A stretch of 64,000 nt of DNA from Tubiluchus corallicola (taxonomy: Eukaryota; Priapulida; Priapulimorpha; Priapulimorphida; Tubiluchidae), in assembly GCA_030141605.1 (NCBI GenBank), contig JAQGDQ010000445.1, forward strand, positions 62,001 to 126,000, written 5' to 3'. Under the pieces are notes generated by a model, which made no database searches, was not told the DNA's origin, and was given only the letters and a program-made list of their open reading frames with translations. The position numbers and the translations under genes are program-made. Positions 14,001 through 24,198 of the stretch are shown here, piece after piece (position 1 is the stretch's first letter; every line of letters begins with the position of its first letter).

Positions 14001-16380
14001 CTGAAAAGTGTAGCTAATAAGAGTAAATGTTCATTAGAGTCCTTGAAAAGTGGAGCTAATAAGAGTAAATGTTCACTTAGAGTACTGAAAAGTGGAACTA
14101 ATAAGAATAAATGTTCATTAGAGTCCTTGAAAAGTGGAGCTAATAAGAGTAAATGTTCATTAGAGTCCTTGAAAAGTGGAGCTAGTAAGAGTAAATGTTC
14201 ATTAGAGTACTGAAAAGTGGAACTAATAAGAGTAAATGTTCATTAGAGTACTGAAAAGTGGAGCTAGTAAGAGTAAATGTTCATTAGAGTCCTTGAAAAG
14301 TGGAGCTAATAAGAGTAAATGTTCATTAGAGTACTGAAAAGTGGAACTAATAAGAGTAAATGTTCATTAGAGTACTGAAAAGTGGAGCTAGTAAGAGTAA
14401 ATGTTCATTAGAGTACTGAAAAGTGGAACTAATAAGAGTAAATGTTCATTAGAGTATTGAAAAGTGGAGCTAGTAAGAGTAAATGTTCATTAGAGTACTG
14501 AAAAGTGGAACTAGTAAGAGTAAATGTTGATTAGAGTACTGAAAAGTGGAGCTAGTAAGAGTAAACGTTCATTAGAGTACTGAAAAGTGGAACTAATAAG
14601 AGTAAATGTTCATTAGAGTACTGAAAAGTGGAACTAATAAGAGTAAACGTTCATTTAAGTACTGAAAAGTGGATTATGTAAGTGGACAGTCCAGTGATTA
14701 ATCTGACTTTTCTTGTTTTGAAGGCATTCATACGGCCGTTCAGAGAACACCACATAGATCCGACGGCCATCACAAGGCACGACTGGGTCGAGACAAACGG
14801 TGACAACTGCATGACCACCGTACCGTTTCTGGCCTACATGGCTTACTGCCTCACCACAGGGACGTCCGAGCAAATCATGGAAAGATACAACGTCGCCATG
14901 TTTGTTTTCCTGTTGGCAATATTTGTAACGTTGACCAATCAGGTAAGTGCGTTGAAGGTTGCTCGTTAAATGAACAGTAAAATCTTCACTTAAAGGGGCA
15001 GAAAGGGCAATTTTAGTGTCCCAAAACGTTTCCATGCCCAAATTATATTACTTGCCTGGTTGAAAGGCTTATGTAACTGGAAAAGAAAATTTTTGATATT
15101 ATTATTTTTTCAAACTTCATGCAACGTTATCTAAACTTATTTCAAACGACTTGCTGTCAAAGTGGCTCCATCTAACAGCCATCGGGGGATTTAAATTTGT
15201 AAGCTTTATACAGTGTTACTGCCAATACGAGCTCCGTGTGCAATAAAGTAGTCACATCACAGTTGGTGATGCAAAATTTCAAAGCGAAATTTTCTAGCTT
15301 GATATAAAAAAGTAAAGAATTTTCTTGTCCTTTAAGTTAACGTCCCAGTTAGCGACTTTTTGTTTTAATGATGCATGCTTTATTTTATCTTTTTGTTAGT
15401 TAAAGCACTAAACACTAAAAATGTGTTGTACTTTGTTATGACGTAATGTAATGCTTACGTGTTGTGTTGTCTTTCGCACGCTGAATGTAACATTTTTCAA
15501 TAAAAACCAAATTTAATCGCTACGTAAAATTTTTTGCGTCACTTTTTATGCAACTTGATTTCTATAATATGAAAGAGCTTTTGTGATGTAAATTTTTGTC
15601 TCTAAATACTAAATTGTGCTCTCATCAATAGAAAAATCGCTCATGATATGAACAATGCTGTGGTTTTCTGCATTTGGTACAGTAACATAGCACGATTCAC
15701 ACCATTTAAGTAGGTTATTATCATTTGTGCCTGCCTTTCCAAGATGTTTTGCGTACTTATTTGTGATTTACAAATTTCTGAATAACTTATTAGACTCGTA
15801 TTTCCTACATACTGTAACATTTCACTTTCAGACACACAAGTGATCTGCGTACTTATTTCTGGCTTACAAATTTCTGAATATCTTCTTTGACTCGTATTGC
15901 TTACGAACTGTAACATTTCTCTTTCAGACAGACAAGTGATCTGCGTACTTATTTGTGGTTTACAAATTTCTGAATATCTTCTTAGACTCATATTTCTTAC
16001 AAACTCTAACATTTCACTTTCAGACAGACCAATGATCTGCATACTTATTTGTGGTTTACAAATTTGTGAATAACTTCTTAGACTCGTATTTCTTACGAAC
16101 TGTAACATTTCGCTTTCAGACACACAAGTGGTCACACACTTACTTCGGACTACCCTGGTACATTGAGTTCCTCCAGAATATGCACATACTCCTCCCGAGG
16201 AAGCATCATCGAGTTCACCACGTGTCGCCTCACGAAAGCTACTACTGTATCACCACGGGTTGGTTGAACTATCCGCTAGAACTCGTCGACTTCTGGCGAA
16301 CAGCGGAGACCCTCATCACGAAATATACGGGCGCCGTACCGAGGAGCGATGACATGAAATGGGCTTCAAAGGTCGACTGA
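394..16380 (+). CDS. PEDS1: PEDS1/TMEM189 plasmanylethanolamine desaturase (whole gene, 5 exons)
   Basis: Joined exons 394-541, 5887-6006, 10004-10095, 14724-14942 and 16120-16380 give an 840-nt frame, 279 aa plus stop; human PEDS1 is about 270 aa. The family is a membrane di-iron desaturase of the ER that introduces the vinyl-ether bond, turning plasmanyl- into plasmenylethanolamine (plasmalogen). Visible signatures: an HHAGAKEL block in exon 1; GKRMQEW in exon 2; [16 protein letters not shown] across exon 3; [19 protein letters not shown] and ETNGDNC in exon 4; [25 protein letters not shown] and the GWLNYPLE and DDMKWA ends in exon 5. The histidine clusters are the expected iron ligands. 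Hydrophobic segments lie in exon 2, exon 2/3 and exon 4. The start at 394 is the first in-frame ATG after an upstream stop. No UBE2V1 fusion is seen. Introns are swollen by repeats. Confidence 0.95.
680..1240 (+). mobile_element. Decayed non-LTR retrotransposon (reverse-transcriptase C-terminal part)
   Basis: Translation across frameshifts gives D-L-G-V-M-I-S-x-x-F-K-W-N followed by [10 protein letters not shown], then L-Y-K-A-like and P-I-L-E-Y-A-like segments, and then [11 protein letters not shown]. This order is the hallmark of the end of the RT domain in CR1/Jockey-type LINEs. Several frameshifts and stops show it is dead. The exact clade cannot be assigned by eye. Confidence 0.75.
4832..5047. 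repeat. TA/CATA-type microsatellite
   Basis: About 215 bp of alternating (TA)n and (TACA)n. It produces meaningless open frames on both strands rich in Tyr, Ile and His. Confidence 0.95.
5090..5235 (+). mobile_element. LINE/SINE 3' tail with conserved hairpin
   Basis: A GGGGTGGC arm at about 5108-5115 pairs with GCCACCC near 5139-5145. About 80 bp follow, ending in a (TGATT)-type tail near 5215-5232. An almost identical tail lies at 24930-25085. Confidence 0.6.
5290..5850 (+). mobile_element. LINE ORF2 C-terminus and 3' UTR with (TTATC)n tail
   Basis: A broken frame reads like the typical end of a LINE ORF2: [10 protein letters not shown], then F-K-R-L-I-S-S-W and a final C-K-C-x-x-C motif near 5490-5515. 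The 3' region has a short hairpin (CGAGCTTTAAGCTC, near 5773-5786) and ends in AATAAATA plus TTATC repeats at about 5828-5850. The insertion ends about 40 bp upstream of the PEDS1 exon 2 acceptor. Confidence 0.65.
5887..6006 (+). CDS. PEDS1: PEDS1 exon 2
   Basis: Acceptor TTCATTCAG, donor GTTAGT. Encodes GKRMQEW followed by a hydrophobic membrane segment ([21 protein letters not shown]) and the start of the second. Phase matches both neighbours. Confidence 0.93.
6600..7054. mobile_element. MITE with CCGTATTTTCCCGTGTATAA terminal inverted repeats, TA target duplication
   Basis: The left end at 6600 (CCGTATTTTCCCGTGTATAA) is mirrored by the right end finishing at 7054. TA dinucleotides flank both ends (6598-6599, 7055-7056). 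A sub-terminal GGGTCTCTTATAC block occurs several times inside. About 455 bp with no coding capacity; TA targeting suggests a Tc1/mariner-superfamily transposase. Confidence 0.85.
8656..9272 (+). mobile_element. Dispersed ~610 bp MITE family, copy 1
   Basis: Starts TTAAAGCACAAGAAAA and ends TTTTCTTGTCTTTTAA, which are terminal inverted repeats. It is followed immediately by copy 2, sharing the junction. Further whole or partial copies lie at 50264-50935, 57317-57720, 15050-15335, 22400-22915, 24205-24420 and 50940-51080. Confidence 0.75.
9268..9876 (+). mobile_element. Dispersed ~610 bp MITE family, copy 2
   Basis: Second tandem copy. Begins TTAAAGCACAAGAAAACCC and ends TTTTCTTGTCTTTTAA at 9876. 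It is closely similar along its length to copy 1, with point changes and small indels. Confidence 0.75.
10004..10095 (+). CDS. PEDS1: PEDS1 exon 3
   Basis: Acceptor TTTGCAG, donor GTAAGG. Encodes the family signature [16 protein letters not shown] and ends in phase 0 after GP, directly before [10 protein letters not shown] of exon 4. Confidence 0.95.
10136..10678. mobile_element. pogo/Tigger-like MITE (CAGTGTTCCCTC ends, TA target)
   Basis: The left end CAGTGTTCCCTCACTTATCG mirrors the right end, CGAGGGAACACTG ending at 10678. TA lies on both sides (10134-10135, 10679-10680). The interior has TATCGCGG-type sub-terminal repeats. A second, inverted and more degraded copy is at 25650-26185. The open frames inside are not transposase. 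Confidence 0.85.
10840..14670 (+). repeat. 41-bp minisatellite, about 93 copies
   Basis: Unit GAGTAAATGTTCATTAGAGT followed by ACTGAAAAGTGGAGCTAGTAA (41 bp). Variants differ mainly at three places: GCCTTG, TACTG or TCCTTG before AAAAGT; GGAGCT or GGAACT; and AGTAA or AATAA. The 5' part is dominated by GCCTTG units. The middle and 3' parts are dominated by TACTG units, with an alternation of GGAGCTAGTAA and GGAACTAATAA after about 13700. The 75-aa open frame at 13986-14213 is a by-product. Confidence 0.97.
14724..14942 (+). CDS. PEDS1: PEDS1 exon 4
   Basis: Acceptor TTTTGAAG, donor GTAAGT, 73 codons in phase 0. Carries [20 protein letters not shown] and ETNGDNC, histidine-rich motifs nearly identical to vertebrate PEDS1, and a membrane segment around [17 protein letters not shown]. 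Confidence 0.97.
15050..15335 (-). mobile_element. Partial copy of the ~610 bp MITE family
   Basis: Shares TATGTAACTGGAAAAGAAAA, GGCTCCATCTAACAGCCATC-type and ATTTTCTTGTCCTTTAAG blocks with other copies. Only part of the element is present. Confidence 0.5.
15735..16119 (+). repeat. 96-bp tandem duplication of the exon 5 3' splice site
   Basis: CTTTCAG acceptor-like sites end at 15831, 15927, 16023 and 16119, exactly 96 bp apart. A degraded earlier unit lies near 15735. Each duplicate is followed by a copy of the first bases of exon 5 (ACACACAAGTG-like). Only the last site, at 16119, leads into real coding sequence; the three upstream ones meet an in-frame TGA at codon 4. Because 96 is divisible by 3, the array also leaves a spurious long frame on the minus strand. 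Confidence 0.9.
16120..16380 (+). CDS. PEDS1: PEDS1 exon 5 (terminal)
   Basis: Acceptor CGCTTTCAG, TGA at 16378-16380. Encodes [35 protein letters not shown] and DDMKWASK, the most conserved histidine-box end of the family. Confidence 0.97.
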   Translation, partial: THKWSHTYFGLPWYIEFLQNMHILLPRKHHRVHHVSPHESYYCITTGWLNYPLELVDFWRTAETLITKYTGAVPRSDDMKWASKVD

Positions 16381-17332
16381 TCGACTTTCGTCGATTTGTT
16401 AGCACTTCAACATTCGCCGTCGTGCAATAGCGTTATTCTTACTTGTTGTACACGTTTAATCAACTGAATCAGGCAAATGAAATTTAAATGGTTTTATTTA
16501 CATACAACGGAGAGATGTTTGTGTTTTGAGAACCTTGTTACTTAATCATGGTTTTAATTTGAAGCTCGTTATAGAACGTATTTTTATTGTTATCACACTG
16601 AACTGGAAGACAAGACCTTCCAGCTCGTTGTCTGTGCTACGTCAATAACTGTGGATATTTAAAAGATTTCCACTTTTGACTGTTCTATTTCATGTGGATT
16701 TCTTAACAAATAAGCTCTTTAAATTGTCTGTTATTACATCATGTAGCTTCAAATCATAAAGTTAAATGCTCTGTAACTTAGATAAACTACTAAGACAATG
16801 ACTCGTGTTGTTAATTAGCGATGCTTAGCCCCATCGAGTCCTCTGGCATTTTTAGCATTTTATTTCTGTGGCCGTTACTTTTCTAGCGCAGCGTATTACT
16901 AAATCTGGTAGATTTGGCAGCCGCATCATTGAGTTACCATCGTACCATTGATGATATTTTTATCCATGTACAAATATCAAAAGGTACATTTATTAAAAGT
17001 ACATACTGCAATAATGGTATCAGACAAGTTGAATTTTTACCAGTACAATGCAATGTCACTGCGCAATTAGTAAAAAGAAAGATGATGATGACAGTGATGA
17101 TGATGATGATATCAATGACAACATAGACATTGATAAAGAGAGGTCAAAAGGTCAAAATAAGGTCGCTGCCGTGTGGAAAATGATTGCATTTTATCTAATA
17201 ATTATTACTGATAATTTAATTTTTGTATTTGCATGTCTGTGATAAATGATAATTATTTTAATTAAGCGTATGCCGTGACGATCAAATAGTCTTGTCCGCT
17301 TACTTTCTGCTAATTTGCAGCAAAGCCGCTAA

Positions 17333-17855
17333 CTTAAAGGAAAACCGGATGATTGTGTGAACACGAGGTCAGAATAAACAATGCTCTAAAATATTGAAAA
17401 CTACAATAGGTTTTTTTAAATCAAAGCTTAGAATAAATAATAATTACCTCGGATACTCAAATTTTGTTAAACTTTCAAAGCTACGAGTGGCTCAGTGAAT
17501 CTACTAAGGTTGGCAGTGGCGCCTTTTTGTCACGTGCGTGTGGCCGACAAGTACCGTGGTACCGTGATATCCATGATCATGAACTGCAGTGTTAGTTTCT
17601 GACGTCATATGACGTAGAGTCCATTTTCGTGACATCAGACATTTAAGTGGTACTGTAATACTTATGCAAGGAAAGACACCTGCCATTGCGCAAACTGTGG
17701 TTAGCTTCTGATGTAAGCAGTAGCTGTGTATGGTTACTGTTAATTAACTTTCTAAGCTAATTATTGAAATATAAGAAACAATTGCTAACTTTTATATTTC
17801 GGACAATAAATTAAAATGAGATTGAATTTAAACAATCATCCAGTTTTCCTTCAAG
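17333..17855. mobile_element. MITE with CTTAAAGGAAAACCGGATGA terminal repeats
   Basis: The left end CTTAAAGGAAAACCGGATGA is mirrored by the right end finishing at 17855 (ATCATCCAGTTTTCCTTCAAG). A related copy lies at 31002-31516 and a right-end fragment at 4320-4405. Shared interior: AATGCTCTAAAATATTG. Confidence 0.8.
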
Positions 17856-18539
17856 TGTAATTATCATATCGTGAAACTCTGAACGGTTTCCGTCGGACCT
17901 GTTACTTAATTCTGAAACACAAGACATTAGACGCAAGTCTCTATTACAATAGACTTTTTAGAATTTTAAATATGTATACACAAGTTTATTAGTTGTCGTG
18001 ATATTTTCACGTTACACAGTGTAAAATCTACTACTGTTTTTGTGGTTTAGCTTTTCATTGAGACGTAGTGAGTGTTGGACCTTGCCCTAAGTAATCAACG
18101 TGGTTTATTTTACCCGATTTCTTGGGTTTGTTCTTCACGAATTAGATAATTTCCGAGGCGGCATCGGTCACGTTTGATGTTTGGAATGTATGAAAGTTCG
18201 AATAGTATTTAAACAGTAAAGTCAACTCTTATTTTTGGCAATATTTTAATTGAAATGAATAATTTTATAATAACTGTAATCGGTGATCATTGTTCTTTGA
18301 TATTAGCGTTTATCAGTTGTTCAATGTTATATATGTGTTTGCACGGTCATAGTTTGAAGGATAGTTTAGTTTTGTATATATTAGATAGTGAGTAGTATAC
18401 ACAAGTGATTACTTTTGATTTCTGTGGTCTGTGCATTGTAAGCAGTTTATTGCAATTCGCATACAATTGCATTTGTTTCATTATTAACACTGTGCGTGTG
18501 TTTTGTAGGCATTAGAAATTTGATCTGACGTATGAAATA

Positions 18540-19268
18540 CAGTAAGTCAGGGGTGTGCAAATTGCGGCCCGCCGAGAGAATTTGTGCGGCCCGCAAAGAG
18601 ATTTGTCAACCTAATGAAAGTGCGGCCCGGGCGATTAATTGAGTGTATCCAGCTGAAGTCCGTGCCACGATCGGAAAGATTAGTTTTTTCTACTAGATCG
18701 GATGCCATTAACCCTTACAAGACGGTTGTAGCTTAATGTCACTTTACTACACAGACCGTGTGATACACATTACTAATATGCATTGTAATGAAATTACCAC
18801 TATATAAATTTTAATAACTTCTAAAATAGTTTCTTGAGTGTAGTAGTAATGATGTACGCAAGTCGGATGCAAAAAAAATCGTTATTAGGCCTTTCTGTAC
18901 TTGGCTCCTTGATCAAACTGCCCGTGGCTCGCAGGAATTCCGGGAAAGTTTAATGTGGCCCTTCTAGTCGGGCAATTTGCACACCTCTGCAGTAAGTCCT
19001 CGCTTAACGACGCTAATGCGTTCCAGCAAAACGCAATGTTGAGCGAAACATCGTGAAACAAACCAAAACTGCTATAGAAAGTAATGTAAAATAATCCAGA
19101 TACGATGCAGAGGCAGTGCTGCTTAAATCATATAAATTAAACATTTTATGAATTTCTTAATGGAATCCAGTAATTAATTTCTTTCTGCTTGCTTAAAAAG
19201 CGTCAAATGTTCAGCGTCGTTAAAATGAAATGTCGCTAAACGGGGAGTCGTTAAGCGAGGACTTACGG
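18540..19268. mobile_element. TA-flanked MITE (CAGTAAGTCCTCGCTTAACG ends) interrupted by a hAT MITE
   Basis: The left end begins CAGTAAGT at 18540 and resumes at 18990 after the insertion as CAGTAAGTCCTCGCTTAACG. The right end CGTTAAGCGAGGACTTACGG finishes at 19268. TA flanks both sides (18538-18539, 19269-19270). Without the insertion it is about 279 bp. A left-end fragment of the family is at 23222-23300. Confidence 0.88.
18548..18989. mobile_element. hAT-type MITE with exact 8-bp target duplication
   Basis: Begins CAGGGGTGTGCAAATTGCGG and ends CAATTTGCACACCTCTG, giving terminal inverted repeats. The 8-bp duplication CAGTAAGT lies at 18540-18547 and 18990-18997. About 442 bp, non-coding. 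CGGCCCG-rich sub-terminal blocks are typical of hAT non-autonomous elements. A second member in opposite orientation is at 28129-28611. Confidence 0.93.
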
Positions 19269-20077
19269 TACTTTAATTCTTAGTGTCTGTTAATAATGAT
19301 AATCAGACTCAGTATTGGATTCTGTGACCAATCAATGACGTCATTCCTCTGTCGCGTTGCTACTGATTTTTGTTTTAAATCTGTTTAATTCAAATCTGCC
19401 TCGGCAAATGTTTAGGGTGGCTAAGCTTGTCAACACGTCCAACATGCCGTTTACTTTGTTTCCCGAATCTTATTCATCATTTTTCGGCTGTTACATACCA
19501 TAATTGGTTAAGTATTATTAATAATGCGTAATGTAACAAAATAACATACGTTAACTAAAATTATTATTACTTGTACATAGCTGAGATGACCTTTGAACTA
19601 TCCAGTAGTATCATTGTTTATAATTGCCCATTTCACTTTCACATACATATATTTAGCCAGCCTTTTGGCTCACCCGGTATCTATTCACCAGCTGTTGTGC
19701 TGCACCTTCTGTCCATCCATTTCACTCTTTCACGAGCCGAGTTTTATAGCGTCCAGTAGCTTATTTTTGGTAAAAAAAGACTTATTTCAATATAGTAATG
19801 GGAAATATTAATTTTTGCAATTATTGATTTTGTACACTGTGTTTATTATCACGCCTTGGTGCTAGTTCTATTAATAATTATAGTGCAACTGTTGTCTATG
19901 TACCAATGTTCGTAAATGCTATCTCTGAATTGATGTGTGCATGTGAGGTGGCTACCATTGTTAGTCACAATGTAGTCGTGTTGCAACATTGTTCTTATGT
20001 ATGAAGTTAATCAGTCCATTTAATTTTAAATGTGGCTTTTGTGATATATATTAGAAGCTAGATCTGTTAGGTACACT

Positions 20078-20080
<3 letters not shown>

Positions 20081-20122
<42 letters not shown>

Positions 20123-20131
20123 GTGCGTGTG
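20081..20131 (+). repeat. (GT)n microsatellite
   Basis: About 50 bp of GT repeats with a few GC interruptions. Confidence 0.95.
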
Positions 20132-20254
20132 TGATGTGCTTGTCAAAGTAGTTCTAGCACTTCTAACTGTGGGACAATAAATAGAAACATATATGACTAT
20201 TTATTGCGTTCGTTTGTTTATATATAAACTGTTCATTATTTTAATTTTCCTGTC

Positions 20255-20463
20255 TCTTCCATTGCTCTTTCTCTCTCCGTCCCGGTCTCTCCCTTTCTCT
20301 TTCCTTCTCTCTCTCTCTCTTTCCTTCTCTCTCTCTCTCTCTCTCCCTCTATCTCTAATTATGTTGCCCTCCTCTCTTTCTGTCTTTCTTTCTCCCCCTC
20401 TCTCTCTTCTCTCCCCTTCTCTCTCTCCTCTCTCTATATCTCCCCCTCTCCCTTTTTCCTGTC

Positions 20464-20516
<53 letters not shown>

Positions 20517-20540
20517 TCCCTCTCTCTTTTGCTTTTGTTC
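20255..20540 (+). repeat. CT-rich microsatellite tract
   Basis: Imperfect (CT)n, (CTTT) and (CCCT) tract. The Leu/Ser-rich and Arg/Glu-rich frames on the two strands are simple-repeat artefacts. Confidence 0.95.
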
Positions 20541-21296
20541 CTCCCTTTTTGCATAAAAATAGTTACTTATGCTGTATTCTTTCACGCAGTCATCAACAGA
20601 ATCTCTCAGACGTTGTGATTTTGTGAAGTTATATGTTATGTACGAGCAAAAATCTGATACATTTTGATCTTATAAGCAAAGAAGTGATCGGTTTCCAGGC
20701 ATAGTTGTCAGGTCTGTCTATGTGTCAAATACGGTAATAATATTAAAGCTTTATCCATTTTGATTTTACAGACAAAGTCCCTTCTTTTGAAACCAAAAGT
20801 AATTGGCTTTTGACATTAGACATAACCTGGTGTCAAGTTTGGTGATTATACAGTTTTATCAATTTGATTTTATTGACTACACGGGTATACTCGTGCATGG
20901 CATTAACTTTTTATTCAGTCCTTAAGTCCCTAATGACCTTATGCAAATAAGCTTTCTACTAGTGCGTTCAATACTTAGCCGAGCCGCAAATGGTTATAGG
21001 ATTGCATTATTTGCTCGAATGTCTCAGCAAAATTGATAATATTTTACAAGTATTCATTCAATCATTGTGAAACTGGTAGTATTCTCAAAAACTAGTATTT
21101 TGCATATTAATTTATTTATTGTTAATTTTTGTACTTTCGTCTGTTTCATGAGAAGTTGTGGGTCGCTTCTACACTAGTTTTCGTTCTGTTAATGCAACGG
21201 TCGTGTATAGAGAACGCTTTAACAAATATCTGATGCTCGGTTCACTTATTTTGATATTGCATATTGCTATGTTGCTGCCCATGCTTCGTTTTTAAC

Positions 21297-21435
21297 ATGG
21301 AACTGTCTGGAAGTGTCCAAGAAGTTTTGCAAATAGCAGGAAATCCAGCGCTAATCGATGATAAATTGTACAGTTTTCTAGTTAGTAGTGCATGCAGTAG
21401 TCTTACCACAATGCCAAAAGATCGTTCTCAAAATG
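21297..21435 (+). CDS. COMMD3: COMMD3 exon 1
   Basis: MELSGSVQEVLQ, then a Leu/Ser-rich helix region; donor GTAAAG at 21436. Confidence 0.92.
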
Positions 21436-24167
21436 GTAAAGATTTTTAAAAATTTCTAAGTTAGACTTGGTACCACTACTAGGCTTTGCTATAATAAATG
21501 TACTAATCTCGAAAATCTTTGTTATAATACATTACCCTTTCAGTGGGTGGAGGAGGGGAATATGTGTTCGATGCTGCGCATTAGAGAATTACGTGAATTG
21601 TGAGCCGAAATGATAGTCTGGAATGAAAACGAGTCCCCCCTAACGTGTTTATCTTCGTATCAACGATACTAAACGGTACACATTTAGTCAAGCAGTAAAT
21701 TGTTTCAAACATTAAGAATGGTACTAAATGTGGAGTTAACAGAAAAACTAATGTTAGAACTATTAAATGCCTGAAATGAGTGCACTCAGTGCTGTAAAAA
21801 GAGGCAGTAAGCTGTGACATATGATTTATGGAACGGAAGCATCCAATATAAGTGAGAGACAACATAAATATAAAACAAGAGAGAGAGAAAATGTGTGATA
21901 AAACTATTAACAAAGGTTTATCAAGAGAGACAACTATAGTTAAAAAGCCTTGTAGGCTTTGCACTGTCGACTTTTGGTAATCTACTGTATCTTCGGCTGC
22001 AGTGAGGTGTAATGATATATAGTTGTGTAAATATTATATAACATTTTGCAACACGCTGTTCCAAGCCTTTTCATTCGGTCTTGTTTTTATTTGTACCTGA
22101 TGTGTCCCTGTGTAAGAGAAGCAGAAAATGCTACCGTAATAACACTCACTTTCTTGTGTCAATTTGTAAATATTGTATTTGCATACAGACCTGTTAGGGA
22201 CCTTCAGTACAGTGATAGGTATTCCATTAGACAATAAAGGTTCTCAACCCGACAATGGAACAAAGTTGTGTGCTTTTGTAGTGCATAAAAATTATAAATA
22301 AAAAATTACTGGTTCAAATCTGTGCTCACTTCTGACTTTTTTCATTTCTTTTTTTAGAACGAATTTGGTTTAAAAAATGATAATGGCAGGTTCTTTTGGT
22401 TATTAAAGGGGAAGTAAAGAGAATTTTAAACTACGTCTCAAAAAACTTTTCGTGTAATGTTATATTACTTTGCATTACAATACATTGTAATGCATTACAA
22501 TACATTACAATGCTTACCCATTTGATAGGCATATGTAACTGGAAAAGAAAATTCTTAGTAATTTAAAAGGTTCACGCCACTTGGTAGTGTATCACTGATT
22601 CGCCTTCCCAGTTTGCATCACTGACTCACTAAAAACACATTATTCATATTATTATCAACATAATGTAATTTAAGCATTTGGTTAGTTGGTGAAGAGTACG
22701 CTACGAAAGCACTGATTATTTTTTCAAACTTTGCGCAATATTATCTAAGCTTGTTTCATATGTCTTACAATTAAAATGGATGCCCCTAACGGTCATCGTG
22801 GCCGTTTAAATTTTAAAGTTTTGTACAACGTTACTGCTAATACAAGCTCTGTACGCAATAAGGCAACTTGAAAGTGATATAAAATTTGAAGACGAAGTGT
22901 TTTCTTGTGCTTTAAACCATGATCTTGAAAGTTACTTTATTCGTAATCACAGTAGTTTTGTATTTGCCTTTATTTGACAACTTTCTTTCTTGACTTTTTC
23001 TCTTCATCTTTACTAATATTTTTTTCAGTTGATTTCATTGTGAAAGCCAGTGAGGAAAATCGGGCGGACGTGAAAGGCGCTTACGGGTCTCTAGTCACTC
23101 TTTTACTGGAAGCTGCTAAACATGATGCTGATGAAACTAGCCTCACGTATGCTGCTTTTATCTATAAGTTGTTGCTTTCAGATCTGCAGTAATTTATTTT
23201 TCTGATCCATGTTTTGTAATTCAGTAACTCCTCGCTTTACGACGCTAATGCGATCCAGCGATCCACGCCAATAGAAGCAAAATGTCGCTGAACAAAGCAA
23301 TGCTTTCTATGTGAAATTAGGTAAAAGCATTCGCTTGCATTCTAGGAGCAAAAATCAATAATGGTTGGCTCATATATTGAACAGTTTATTGGGTTTATGT
23401 CTTACAGTTGTACATTACGTATCTGTTTATTTGAAAAACTAATTGGCCTTTCTTCTCCAGTCATTTTCCTCAGTTTCAATTCAGTTCAATTCAATTTATT
23501 CATCCCTTTTACACGATATAACATTATACAATATTTATATGAGAATAATACTGCTATTATAATTGGGACAGGGTGGTGAAAGACCAAGAGGTCACCTAGC
23601 GGCCACCCCTATTTATGCAACATTAATTAGTATGGTTAATTAAGTGACACTTGTTGCTGTTTTGTGCAAGAGTTATTTAATTTGAGGATAACGGTGCATC
23701 ACAGTTTCTTTTGCTTTTGTTTTTTCTTAATAAAATGTCGGGTTAGAGTAAAGTAATTTATAACTTTCGCTTAGCTAGTGGAGAGTGTGCTGCAAATGCT
23801 ATGCTCATTTAGTTAGTTAGTTAGTTTTGTCCATAGAATTCTGCTTTACTAAGTTTGTTTTCACTATTTTGCATAAATTTGCATAACTTTATTTACCATA
23901 ATTCTTTGCTGTTAATTTAATTTTGATCTATTTTCCTATTCAAATCTTTATTTTGTTCTAACAATATTTGCTCGCCATGCTGAAATTAGTAGACTCATTA
24001 TTTAGGGATGGCAGACTAGATGACCTTTTGGTCTTTCGCCATCCTGCCCTTCTTTAATCTTTGTAAATCATTGTTATATACTATCTATGATTGTTATTTT
24101 GAAGGCAAAAAATAAATTATTATTATTATTATTATTATTGTTGTAGTTATTGTTATTGTTGTTGTTG

Positions 24168-24198
<31 letters not shown>

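Larger units (their letters stand above)
10096..14723 (+). other. PEDS1 intron 3
   Basis: 4.6 kb intron made almost entirely of a pogo-like MITE (10136-10678) and a giant 41-bp minisatellite (about 10840-14670). Confidence 0.85.
16381..21296. other. Intergenic PEDS1 to COMMD3
   Basis: Contains the PEDS1 3' UTR (end not fixed; first AATAAA near 17373 lies in a MITE), MITEs at 17333-17855 and 18540-19268 (the latter carrying a nested hAT), a (GT)n tract at 20081-20131 and a CT-rich tract at 20255-20540. No other gene is recognised; 16400-17300, 17860-18530 and 20550-21290 show nothing I can name. Confidence 0.6.

Noticed and set aside
10840-14670. Possible CRISPR array because of regular short repeats
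   Set aside because: Units are directly contiguous with no unique spacers and lie in an animal intron; it is a minisatellite. The same applies to 58190-59863 and 61376-61800.
14655-15041. 128-codon minus-strand frame over PEDS1 exon 4
   Set aside because: Antisense of a conserved coding exon; no independent homology.
15641-16135. 164-codon minus-strand frame with four internal repeats
   Set aside because: By-product of the 96-bp (3 x 32) duplication of the PEDS1 splice site; antisense to the gene.
20193-20618. Leu/Ser-rich (+) and Arg/Glu-rich (-) frames
   Set aside because: CT microsatellite.
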